From Palaemon carinicauda (Eukaryota > Arthropoda > Malacostraca > Decapoda > Palaemonidae), in assembly GCF_036898095.1 (NCBI RefSeq), contig NC_090726.1, positions 40,198,341 through 40,262,340 on the forward strand: a stretch of 64,000 nt of DNA, given 5' to 3'. Below, in pieces: positions 1-13,000 of this stretch. Positions within the stretch are counted from its first letter, which is position 1, and each line of letters opens with the position of its first letter. The position numbers and the translations under genes were made by a program. Under the pieces are notes generated by a model. That model was not told where the DNA came from, ran no database searches, and was given only the letters and a program-made list of their open reading frames with translations.

Positions 1-1429
1 GAAGTAGCGGGCATAGATGAAGTGCGTGTCGACTGACACATCTTGATACTGATGGCGGTACTAAGTGAATTTAACTGAAAGTTCAATAGCATTTAATATT
101 GATTCCATGAAGATTGTGCGCACAAAGAATATGTAATATAATATTAAAAGGCAAGATAAGTGTGATGCAGTATACAATGTCAAATTATTTACTTGGTTTT
201 TTTATATCAAGGTTCTATTCCAACACCTTTAATCCCTCTTCATAGCTGCATTGCTTTTTATATTTTGTTTTCAACCCTTTTACCTAAATCAATGAATTTC
301 ACGCATACAGTACTTCACTCTAACTTCCAATTGCTTCAAATTACCAAACCATATCACTTGATTTATTAGTTTTTTTGTTCACCTTTTATATTTAATTCAT
401 TTTAACATTTACCAATTAAATTTTAGTAAATTATAAGCTATTCAATTTACTTTTCCTATTACCAGGCAATCAAAGTCCTTTTACATTTTCCAAATTAACT
501 GCATTCACTTTTCAGATATATAATACAGTATAGTGTTGTATACAAACAGTTGAGTTCACTACATATAGCATCATATTTTCTTTACCACTCGCCATAATAT
601 TGGTTTGCCTTGCACTGATATTCATGTCATTTCTACATGAATCTTCCATTTTATTTTTCAAGGATTCTTCCTTTGATTTTTAATTTAGTATCAGGTCGTC
701 TACATTTGTCAACTTCCAAGTAGCTGCCTTGATTGATACTTATGATGCCTCTGCATTGCTGTTACAATATAAACAATGGCCTGTGGCATACATTGATGAA
801 TATATTCATTTATCACAAACTCCTCTTATACCTCCAATTTTCTTTTATCTTAAATATATTCTTTTATTTTCCTTTTTGACCCTCAGGCCTCAGTTGTCAA
901 AGCTTTCTGAAGGGTCACCAGTATGGATAACCTTTTCTTGTTATGTTTCTTGTTGATTTACCTAGTATGAAGCTAGGCTTCCGATGGCAATTAAATTATG
1001 TTCTTTATCTTTTCTCCATCAGCACTTTTCTTGTTTCCATTGTACGTGTTATTTGCTCCACGATATGGTTACTGTACTGTACAGTATATCACTTTCTTTT
1101 TTCACACCATGCGCCAACTCCCAAAATCCCAATCAAACGCACACTTCTTACCTTGTCCCAAGAAAGAGACATCGCAAGAACCCCAAAACAAAAACACTAC
1201 AAAAAACCTCAACAGATGCTCATTTCATAACATGCCCGACAAAAGCACTTCATACCATGTTGCAAGAAAGACTTCTCAAAATATTCCAACAAACATACAC
1301 TTCATACTATTACCTTGGTACTGTTTTTTTTTTCCTGTATCTTTTAATTGCACTTCGTCGCACCTCTGGCATAAGTTTTTATTTCCAATTTGGATCCTAG
1401 CACTTGTCTGTTTTCTAATGTTTTGTAGT

Positions 1430-1890
1430 TTGGTATGTCTTCACTCTTTGTCTCGGATTCCTATTGCTGCTTTCATACTCCTCGTATAATTTTTTTTTTT
1501 TTTTATGGAATTGATCTTTCACACAATCTTCTCATATAATTTTTCTTTCATTTTGGGGCACTCCTCTGTCTCAACAATTCTCCTTTTAACTTATCTTTGA
1601 TTCTTCTTTATCTCAAACTTCTGATATGAATAATCTTGTATTATCTGGAATTACTTTTTGCCTCAAACTTTTGATATAATTCTTATCATACTTTGTCTGG
1701 GATGCCTCTAGCTCTGAAACTTTTCATATAATCCTCCTTTTACTTTTTAAAGGCTTTTTCTTGTTTTGAACTCACCCTCAAATTTCTTGATATAATTGTC
1801 TGACTATAAAAGCTCTGATGTAATTCTTAACTTTTTTTGTCTGTGACACCTATTGTTCTCAAACATCTAATTTAATTATAACACTAGAAA
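1430..1890 (+). repeat. Degenerate T-rich tandem repeat
   Basis: A phrase of the form 'tttgtctgggatgcct...' followed by 'ctcaaacttttgatataatt' recurs with variation about every 60-90 bases (around 1440, 1600, 1660, 1700, 1780 and 1860). The units are diverged, so this looks like an old tandem array. No function is apparent. Confidence 0.45.
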
Positions 1891-2142
1891 TTTTGCAACC
1901 ACCATTGGCTGTGTCTATCTGTATTTCAAACTATTGAATTGCTTCAGTCCCAAGCTATATTTAACTTTTATCCTTTTATTTCACCTCCCTTCTCATTTTT
2001 TTCTTCCATCATATCACCCATCCTCTTCATTTTGATAGTGGTGTAATTTAGCTTTGTCCTTTGTTGCAGTTGGGCACCGAATGGTCATACAGGCTCCAGT
2101 GCTTCCCTATGTATCCAAAACCCAAATGCAAGCCAAAATTGA

Positions 2143-2250
<108 letters not shown>

Positions 2251-3903
2251 CACTATCACTTCCATATTTTTTTCTCTTTAGTAATGTAGTCACCATTCCC
2301 TCTTGAATTCTCTTGCAATCACTTCTGGTGCACAGAGAAATGAAATCTTAATTCTTCTTTACTTTTTCCACTTATTCTTGATATACATAAAGGTGGTAGG
2401 CACAGTTGAAACATTGATTTTCCATGATTGGCTCCTACTGTTCTTTATTTTATATATCGTTGTGGTAAACACTGGCAGTATATGAATTTTCTTTTCTTAG
2501 AAAGTTTTGTGAATAATTCCCATGGGAGAGAAATATCCTGTTAAAGACTTGCTTTAAGAGGGCAGAATTGCCTTCTTACTGTTGAGGGTTTTTTTTTGTA
2601 GTTGCCATACGACCTGATGCTAGGCTATGCAACCTTGTGCCCCACATGGCTTTTCTTAAAATCCACAAATTATTAAATGTAAAGACCTTTGGATGGTTTT
2701 TGTGCAGTACCTTAGTTTAAAAGCTAAGCTTAATTCATACAAGCATCATCCATTTAGAACTACAATGGTAGGCAAAATGATTATATTAAGAGGCTACCGA
2801 ACAATTTTTGCAATCTGACAACACTACCTGCCATCATTGGAACTATCTTATGGTAAAGATGAGGCGTTTTTCATAGAAAAATCTGGCTAACTTTGTGTCA
2901 TTTTGCCTGTGTTTTCCACTTTTGGATATGCTCAAGACTTAAGAGTTACAGTACAGTATACGTATTTGCTTGGAAAAAAAATACCGAACCAACTATATTT
3001 TACTGTGAAACGTAAATCATACTGACCAATGATTTATAAGAATTTATTCAAAAGTGGTCCAAGCAATTTGTAGCAGATGATTTGTGGAACTATAGGAAAT
3101 ATCTAAGATGCATTTTTATATGTTTAATTTTGTGCTGAAACCGAAATGGCTTCTGTTGGGCGTTATCTGAGGACACTATTCTATGGTTACACTGTTGTGT
3201 ACCATGTCATTATATGTTGAGGAAGTGTTCATCTTAGATGAATAAATTGGCTTTTGATACGGTACACTGTTCACAATATAGTGCCGGAAGTAATGTGACA
3301 CAATTTAGGTTTTTTCCCTAGATACTTTTAGTTTGGTAATTTTTTTAAAAAATTATATTTGGAGGGTGTGATTGTTTTCTAGGAGAGACTATTCATGGAA
3401 TGATACCTCAGCAAAAACTTTAAATATTTTCCAATGTAATTTATAAAATTATAATTTATCTTAAGGGTCACTTTTGCAACTTTGAGAAATTCCACTATAT
3501 TATTCATATGGAAGTTAACCAAGTGGAGAATACATGATTTTTGTAGGATGTATTTTGTGTGTATTGTAAATTATGTTTCCAATCCATTTTTTGTGCATTA
3601 CTTTTTTCTTCATATTTTCAGTAATTTTACAGTAACCGTAATATTTTATATTGAGATTAATTACAGCTGTATTTCATTTGCAGCTGCAGATTTTAACCTT
3701 AAAAAGTTCCTGTTGAGGACTATTTTCTTATTGTATTACTGGAAATCCAGAATTCTAGCATCAATTGAAATAATAAATTTTATGCAATAATCTTAAGTGC
3801 AGCTAATTCTTGATTTTATTTTTTGTGGCTGTGGATGAGATGACTTAGGTTTAATATTGGGTGGGGTCACTTTGTCTGATGAGGGGTGTATGGTTTGTTG
3901 TAG

Positions 3904-4065
3904 CATGGTGGAGAGAACGTGCGACATTTGCCGGCCGACCACCTCAACCAGGCTTATTACGTCCACGGCCTGACCAACCATCATCCCTCCAACCACCCAT
4001 CTCACAACCACTCCCTTCTTATGACACAACATAGTAAAGCCTACCAGGCTCAAGCTCATGCTCAG
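3904..4065 (+). CDS. KDM3: KDM3 coding exon (residues 1-54), His-rich
   Basis: The exon sits between an AG acceptor (…gttgttgtag) and a GTACGA donor. Its 162 bases are open in phase 0, the phase needed to join the next exon. The peptide is rich in His, Asn and Gln (for example [17 protein letters not shown]) and has no recognised domain. A stop codon lies directly before the acceptor, so the frame cannot start further 5' within the same exon. An internal Met at 4021 is possible but has no special context. The weaker exon-level evidence (short, low complexity) lowers confidence relative to the downstream exons. Confidence 0.65.
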
Positions 4066-7000
4066 GTACGACATTGAGCAGCGTGTTCGTTCGCTGTGAC
4101 TACAACGGTAGTCTTTTTCTTGTGTGTACACTACTAAGATAGAACATGAAGTTAACATTTGTTCCTTACCAGACTTGGCAATTTTTGTCTTGTTATGACA
4201 ACAGCCAGTCATTTTACCTTTTGTGAAAGACTGTGTTGCACAATATAAAAGGGGGGTGGGATGGGAGTGCAATACTTATGCTGTTTAGCGTAACAAACAA
4301 CGCCGTATGTGTATTGTCTTGTTATTGTACTGTAGCCATTGAATGGGTAGCATGAGCAGTTGCATGTTAAAGGTCATCGTGTATTTAGGAATGATTCCAT
4401 GAGGCATGAGAGAGTCATTGCTGATTTGTCTGCTGTTTGTAGCTGGTATTAAATATGGGGATCCATTAAAGAAATTAATCATTGGGTTACTGCTTTAATT
4501 GTTACACAACAATGTTAAGCTTCCATCATTATTACCATTAGTGGTAATTCATGTACAATACTTATGCTTTGAAGCAGGATTATATTCTATATTCATATTA
4601 TATATAATTATATATTGTAGGTTTTATTATTAGGGTTGAAATTATATTTTACTTCATGGAGAAAATTAGTTTTATATTTTTCAGTCTATTGACTTCTCTG
4701 CTAGCTTCCTTTATCTTTGATATAATTTACTGCTATGAACTTAATGTAACATTATATTATTTTTAAGCTAAAGGTCATAAATATTGATACTCAATAGAAT
4801 TTAATTTTAATTTCAGAAGGTAGCAGGATGGAATCCATTAGGAATGGGGAAACATGAGAGAGTCATTGATACTCTAGACGAACGTCGTATTCTAGATCAG
4901 AGGCATGAGGAACCACCTTTACGTCACGTTCGTGAACCAGAAAAAATGGTGCAAGAAAGTATTTACAAAGCTTTTCGTGACACTAATACAGACAGAAGCA
5001 GATATCCTCCTCCAGCACATACAAGCAGTAAACCACCTAGTGAAAAGGTTGCAGTGTCTGCAGTATTACCCAAGATTTCAGACCCAAGCTTTTATCCTTC
5101 AAATTATATGCCCACCAAAGATGCCAAGCTTCCCCATTCGACTGAGAGAGTCTCTTATAAACATTACACTGATCATCGTGATAAGGGAACTGTAATTATT
5201 CAACCAGATATCAAATATGAAAAAGCTCCACCACCTCATTCTGTTAGTCCCAAACCACGACCACCCGAAAGGTCTAGTCCATTCCCACCTGCCTCAGCGT
5301 ACAAAACCCATGACCCATCTTCATCCATGCACAGAAGTAGTACCTCGCATCATTCTTCTACTCTTTCCCACACCATAGATCAGACAAAAACTAGACAACC
5401 TCAGTCTTCACCACATTCTGCTCCCTCGCCTGCTCATCCTGATTATTATCATCCTTCTGTAGCAAAATCTACAACTACGTATCCTGCCAATTTTATTAAC
5501 GCAGGGCTGGTTCCCAATCCGATGCACGTGTCATCAGTTTCTGCCAAAACAAAAGTCACTTCACCCCCACCGCAAATGTATGGGAAACCTGGTATTACTA
5601 CGGGTACTCCAGTGTGCCGTGTTGATTCAAGGCCTTCTCAACCTATTCCTTTAACTAGTAAACCTTCTGTTGGTATACCCCCTCCTGCTCATTCGGGGAG
5701 AGGATCTCATAGTGAAACTAGACCTCCTATGCCTTCTCATGAGCAGAGAACACCATCATCTATGGACAGAGTAGTACCATTCGATGCTCGTATTTATCCG
5801 CCCACAGTACCTTCTCCGCATCATAAAATTGTTGTCGCCCCTGGTCCTCCCCCTCCAGTAAGGATGCCACCAGTTTCCTCACCACATGTGGCAACCCCCC
5901 ACATTCCTCCACATCCGTCACCTCATCCTTCTCCACAACCAACTCAAACGCAACCTCTAGATCTAGGAACTAGAGAAGATACAGCTTCTCCAAGTAAGAG
6001 ACGTACGCAAACGCCCACTCCTCAAGATCCAAAGAAGGCTCGGTATGAAACGAGTAACGCACAGCCACTGTTAGCCCGGGTTTCTGAGCCAAGTCCTTTG
6101 TATCCAACAGCTGCTACAACTATAACAACCGTCGAAAACACAGTGGCATTGGCAGCAAACTTGTCAAGAGTATCAAGCCCAGCTTCTCGTCCGCCCAGCC
6201 ATCCTCCAGCTGCCACTACGCCGACACTCCAACGAACAGAAAATAGTTCTTCACCCGGAGCAAATAAAATGACAGAGCCTGAGAAGTCATGTAGTCCAGG
6301 GCCTGTTGGTGGCTATGTGCACAAACTAAAAAAAGCTTGGCTTCAGAGGCATGAAAGTGGTGTAGAGATAATTCCTGCACCTACGTGTACATCTTCGCCA
6401 GGTCTTTCAACTAGAGTAGCCACACCACCTCCAGCTAGTAGTAGTGCACCTGCATCTTCAAAACCAACTGCCACCACAACTTCCGCTGCAACGGTCAAAT
6501 CGGAGCCAAAAATCATCGCAAGGAAGCAAAGAGTCGCCAATAATATACCTAATGGGCATAGGGAAGATGTTAAAGATGAAGACTCCAGCTCAACGGATTC
6601 AGAAGGGAGTACCACTCAGAAGTCCAAGAGGGGTACTAAGGGAAAGAGAAAAGTGAACATTGCCAAGAAAGGTAGTGATAGTAACAGTGATAGTGATAAA
6701 GACAGTGATGCAAGTGAAACTGCAAAAAATCCAGGACGGTTATTGAATAAATTGGATCCTTCTGAACCCACAAAAAAAAAGAGGGGAAGGAAACCTAAAA
6801 CAAATCAAGAGAAAGAAGAAGGTCCAAAGCCAAAAAAATCCAAAGAGGAGCCCCCACAAAATGATCCACTTCAGAAACCTCCTGTGTCTCAGCTCAAGAA
6901 AACAGGTGAGAGTTTCTTGCAGGATGGATCATGTTATGAGGTGGCTCCAAAACTGCCTAAATGCCGTGAGTGCCGTTGGACTGCTCATCAGAGAAACAAA

Positions 7001-10000
7001 AAGATGCCTAACATATTCTGCAGATTTTATGCTTTTCGTCGGCTTCGTTATACAAAAAATGGTCAGCTTGCCGTGGCAGGGTTTTCTGATCCTATAAAAG
7101 ATGTTTCAGCTGAGGATTTAAAGCTATGGGTTCCAGATAGTGACATGCCCCCTGAAGATCTTGATGTGGACACAAGCAAGTTTTTGCTAACACATGTTGG
7201 AGACCAGTTCTGTGACCTTGTGGAGCAAGAAAAGGAAGCAATGGCTCTACATATGGGTGATGGTAAGATTTACTTTTGTTTTCCCATTTTTTTTTTTAAT
7301 TTCTCCGTTAACGTTTATTTATACATTTTTTTTCACCCCTCAGAAATGTTAGGCAGGATATAAAATAACTAGCTTCATAAGTGAATAATCAAAGCGTCAC
7401 AATCATACTCCATGGTTGATGATAGAAAGTGAAGTTTGCACTAGTATATTTCTGAAACTTTTTTTCATATAAATTTCTGTGGTGATGTAAATTGACAATT
7501 GAAGATAAAGTGCCACTGGAACTATCATGTTTGGTTTTAAAGTTGAAAATGGTATTAAAGAACACCCAAACTGGATTCAGTATTTTCAATGGGTTATTAA
7601 AGTTTTTCAGTAAGGGTATTGTTCACTCTGGTAAGTCATACTTTTCTCTAAAATAGTTAGTGGTGATTCTATAAATCCAGTTAATCCTTGTAATCTTAAA
7701 CTCTTAAAAAAGAGCAGTTATTTATTCTCACCTAGTTAAACCTTATGAGGATAATAGTGATTGAACAAGGAGATGGACAAGATGCTGCACCTTGAACTTA
7801 GACTGCTAAACCTTAACTGTTTTTTTAGACAATCCTGATGAATGAATTATTGACAAGACTTAGACAGCCAGAATCACAATATGCTAAAGATTGTTTTAAA
7901 GCAAACTTCTATGATACTGCAAAAAAGTAGTTTATAGAATACTATCACTAACCCCAGTGAACTCGACACAGGTTACAATTAAAGCTTGACTTTCATGTAA
8001 TTAATTGAAAATACATCCTGCTAGAGACCCACATTTGAAGCCTCTACCCAGAGCATTATTATACGCTGACATCAAAGCTTAGGTGTTAAGATTTAAAAAA
8101 TTAATTTCTAAATACAATACAACCTTGTGATCTGGCCCATTACTATGGGCTTATTACAGTCTCTCTTTTAAACATGATTTGAATTTTCTCACTTTTGTTT
8201 CTTACCTATCCTCTATTTTTATATAATAATGCAATAATTGATTTCCTCATGATGAATTAGCTAACCTGTATTGTATAGATAAGAAAATCGTAATAAACTT
8301 GGTGTTAGCAACAGTTGGTGTTGTTTTTTAAAGTATCATGTTAATTTAAACCTTAACTGTGACCACTAGATAACAATTGTATTTTTTATAGATAGATTTA
8401 TAGTGTAGAACAAATGTAAAATGGTCTCATTTTCTTCCCCCTCAGATAATGTTGTGGCGTGGAAACGCGTAGTCCAGGGTGTAAGAGAGATGTGTGATGT
8501 TTGTGAAACAACGTTATTCAATATCCATTGGGCTTGCAGTAAATGTGGTTTTGTGGTGTGCATAGACTGCTACAAAGGACGGAAGAATGGAACAGTGAAA
8601 GTGTGGGATGAGGGTGGTAGTAAAGATCGTGATGAATACTCGTGGCTCTTGTGCGCCACAAGACTTGCACATGAACAGGATAAACTAATGTTGACTCAGA
8701 TTATATCTGGTAATGCTCTACTTGATCTTGGGAATAAAGTGCATGAGGTGCGACACCAGTGGAATATCCCCCAGTATTGTGAATGTCCAGAGGCTAAAAA
8801 GTACAAAGACCAGGCACCTCAAGATGACAAAAAGAAAGTCAATGGGGTTAATAAAGATCTGCTCAAGAATATTAAAAAAGAACCCAAGGATCAGTTGGTA
8901 AATGGAACTGTTAAGCAAGAAAAAAGTGACAAGTCTAACTGTAAGGATGAAGAGATGTCCAATTCCCCACTCAACTTCTTTGCAGATGTTGTATTGTCCA
9001 GCGATAAAAGGGAGAGCGAGGTAAGTGTTCACTAGTAGCTGTATTTCATTTGCTAGTTACAAATTTTATGAATTTTTAATTAAGGGTAGTGAGTTTAATA
9101 AATTTGGAACCAACAAATATTTATATTGCTCCATTATCATACTGACAATATTTGTGGTGAAGCTGATGTTCTAAAGTTAAAGTCAAAGTAAAGAAATTAG
9201 TATTGAAAAAATACTGTAAAACAAGTAATTGCTTATACTTTCGTGAACTTGCTGTGACAACAGTTGATGTAAAATAGCAAAAGAAACTGATGTTGCATTA
9301 AAGAAAATATTAAATCTGAAGGAAAAAAGTTAGTTTACATCTTATAAACTCAAACTGGTGGGCAAAATTGATATGTTGAAATTCATTTATTTAATACATG
9401 CCATGCTAAGATCTTAACATACAGATGTAATGTTCCTAATTTAGAGCTATTTCAGTATAATCTAGGATGTAGCAGTCTGAAGTATGAAATGCATGCACTA
9501 TAAATCTATTTTAAAGCAATTTTTACCACTTGGGAAAAATAAAAAATCCACTCAAGAATTTGTGACTTGCAAGATTAAGAAGGCATGAGGATGAAATAAC
9601 GAGTCTTTGAATGAATAGGTGAAGAATGGAATTTTTGTGTTAAACTGAATGTAGAGAAGTAGCTTGATCTATGCAACAATTTTTTTGGGGGGTGTTTATA
9701 AGATATAATTGTTGAAAAACCTTGTTACAGTATTTAAGATATATATCCTGAGTAGTGTTGAATATGATTAAAGAAAAGTGCACAAGCTGTTGGAATGTTT
9801 CCTGGAAAAGGCTTAGATGAAATTTCTAATCTTGGAAAATGCATTATTTTCCATGTATTCTGTACATAGGAAGGTTAATACTTTACCCCCCCCCCCTCCT
9901 CCACCATTGCTAACTTATTGTCTGTACTTTAAGAAGTTTATTAATTTTCCACACACATTCCTAATACCTCAAGCCTGGGTTACATGACTGTCGTTATTCA

Positions 10001-13000
10001 ACATTCCCCAGCTTGTTATACTGTATTCCACATTCTGTAACTTGGGTTACTTATATTTCTCACTCTCCAGGAGTGTGCTGAAGAATATATGGGTTTTCTT
10101 ATGGATTTATTTGGCCAGTGGGTTAGTATATTTGTAGACTAATGTTATCTTGGAACAAAAAGATATGTATATGATGAAAGTTTGTACATGTTGATGTATA
10201 TATTAGGGGTGTGAGGAGGAAGAAGGTGAGAATCATTTTAAGAGTGAAGAGTTGCTAGAAAGGAAACCAACAAGTATAAGCAAATAGTTTTGAGTGATCT
10301 GTTCCCTATAACACATGCTTATTCCAGAATCAGTAGAAATGGGTTTCATCTGTTATAATGAATTGTTAGGCAGAACTTAGCCAAATTATTTATTTAGATT
10401 GTATCATCATCCTATTGATGATATATTGAGTAATTGTTTGGCAGGTTGAAGTGTATAATTATTTTTAATTTGACCAGCTGTAGAGATCTTTACTATATCA
10501 ACTAATGTATAGTTTTATTTTGTAATTGAGGAGGGTATTCAGCACCATGAAGTGCAAAGTACTGTATTGATGTGTATTAGTTACATAACTACAATTTTTC
10601 AATTTCCAGAGTTCTGATTCGGATTCGGATTCCGACTCCGATGACAAAGAAGGTAATTTTTCAACTTTGCGTGAACTACTAATCCGGCCTAATGCTAAAC
10701 CTAACGGTACCAAGGATGATACGGGAGGTAACACAAAGCCAAGTAAGGATAGTACCAAAAAGAAACCGAAGCTGGAGACAGTGGACGATGTGATATCTTG
10801 CGTTATTGAGCAGAATCCGGATAAGGATGATGCTAAAGATAATAACCAGGTGGTGCTCAAACATTTCATTAGAAAGTGAGTACTGTCAAGTAATTTTAGT
10901 TAAATGTAATATTGAGGTTATTAGCATATGGTAATATGGGCTAAAATCTTTGATGAAATTTAAGTATCCTTCATTTTGAACACATTCAATTTGAATGTTT
11001 CAAGAATAGTTTTGACAGTTTTTATTCAATAAATTTCAGGTACAACTATGGGCCTCGTGGCAGGGACCCACTACCAATACGAATCATGACTAAAACCGAG
11101 AGCAGTAGTTTATACCCAGGGGTAGCGCATTCATGGTTGTGTGATGGTAAACTTCTAAGGTTGCTTGATCCTCTAGCACCCAACAACACTTCCTTGTTCC
11201 AGGATCAGTGGAAACGTGGGCAACCCGTTATAATATCTGGTGTTGGGCAGAAGCTTAATATGGATCTTTGGAAGCCACATTCATTTTCCAAAGATTATGG
11301 AGATATTAAGAATGACCTGATTAACTGCCTTACAGGAAACATAGTTCCCAACCAACCAATGAAGAAATTCTGGGATGGTTTTGAACACTATGGAAAGAGG
11401 TTGAAAGATGAAAAGGGCCAGCCTATGGTACTTAAACTGAAAGATTGGCCCCCTGGTGATGATTTTGCTGAAATGCTACCCAGCAGGTATGATGACCTTA
11501 TAAATGTTTTACCAATGGGCGAATATACTAGAAGAAATGGACGTTTAAATCTTGCCGGTCGTCTCCCCGAATGTTTTGTACGTCCTGATCTGGGACCAAA
11601 AATGTATATAGCATATGGGTCAGCAATACATCCAAGCAGAGCTTCCACCAATCTACATTTGGACATCTCTGATGCTGTAAATGTTATGTGTTATGTTGGA
11701 ATACCCAAAGATGCTGACTACGAAGAACACATAAAGGGTTGGTATTAGCACATTTTCTATATTGTTAGATCAGGGTATAAACTATGATAGTTCACCAGAT
11801 CCATTTATATTAGTTTCACTTGTAAAATGTGAATTAATTTTAATTCATCTAGTTGTTAGAATGTAATTGAAGATGTATGCCATCAGTTAATATGAAATAA
11901 ATGATAATTATATACAATTATAGCATAACATTAACAAGTTGATGTTATCATGCTTTGGAAAAGGATACTTCTGCAAAGTACCCAAATTTTAATTTCATAG
12001 AGTTTTAAGGTTTAAGAAGGGATTAATAAATTTGATTGCGTACTTTAAACATGAAAATGCTAAATAGAAGTTACACAGAAAACAATTTCTGTTTTTACAG
12101 TATTCTCGGAAGCTGTAATGATGGGTTAGACGAGTTATTTGCAAAATTGATTACCATTTTTTCCTATGTGAACTGTTGTTAGGTTATTATTATTATTGTT
12201 ATTATTATTTTTTTTTGGTCTTGCAGAAGCACTTAAGGCAATAGATGAGGCTGGCTGTGACATATTGACTAGGAGAAGAGTGCGCGAGAAGGATGAAGTA
12301 CCGGGAGCTTTGTGGCACATTTATCATGCACGAGATGCTGACAAAATTCGTGACTTGCTCAATAAAGTAGCTATTGAACGTGGTGATAAGCTCGAGCCTC
12401 ATCATGACCCAATTCATGACCAGTCTTGGTACCTGGATGGCCATTTGCGGGATAGGTTGTACAAGGAGTATGGTGTAGAAGGCTATGCTATTATTCAGTG
12501 TTTTGGTGATGCTGTATTCATTCCAGCAGGAGCTCCACATCAGGTAATATAGATTTTTTTATATATATATATATATATTTTGTTTGCACCTTTTTTTTTT
12601 ATATATTTAAAAGCTGCCTCCGGTGCCTTAGATGACCGCGGAGGTAGCAGCAGTAGGGGACTCAGCAGTATGAAGCTTCATCTGTGGTGGAAATGTGGGA
12701 GGTTGGGCTGTGGCACCCTAGCAGTACCAGCTGAACTCGGCTGAGTCCCTGGTTAGGCTGGAGGAACGTAGAGAGTAGAGGTCCCCTTTTTGTTTTGTTT
12801 CTTGTTGTTGTCGGCTACCCCCCAAAATTGGGGGAAGTGCCTTTGGTATATGTATGTAAAAGCTGCCTGGTTCATTCTATGTACTGATATGGTAGTCTGA
12901 TTCTAGTACACTTCATAACCAATATTCTATAAACTTTCTAATCTCTATTTACATAGAACATGATTTGGTATAATCATGTGAATTTTTTATTTTCAGAAAT

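Noticed and set aside
3793..4272. 159-codon open frame on the - strand
   Set aside because: It is antisense to the His-rich KDM3 exon and its flanks, contains no family motif, and the + strand exon has consistent splice phase.
5760..6615. Several 60-90-codon - strand frames within the large KDM3 exon
   Set aside because: Antisense shadows of a Pro/Ser/Thr-rich coding exon.
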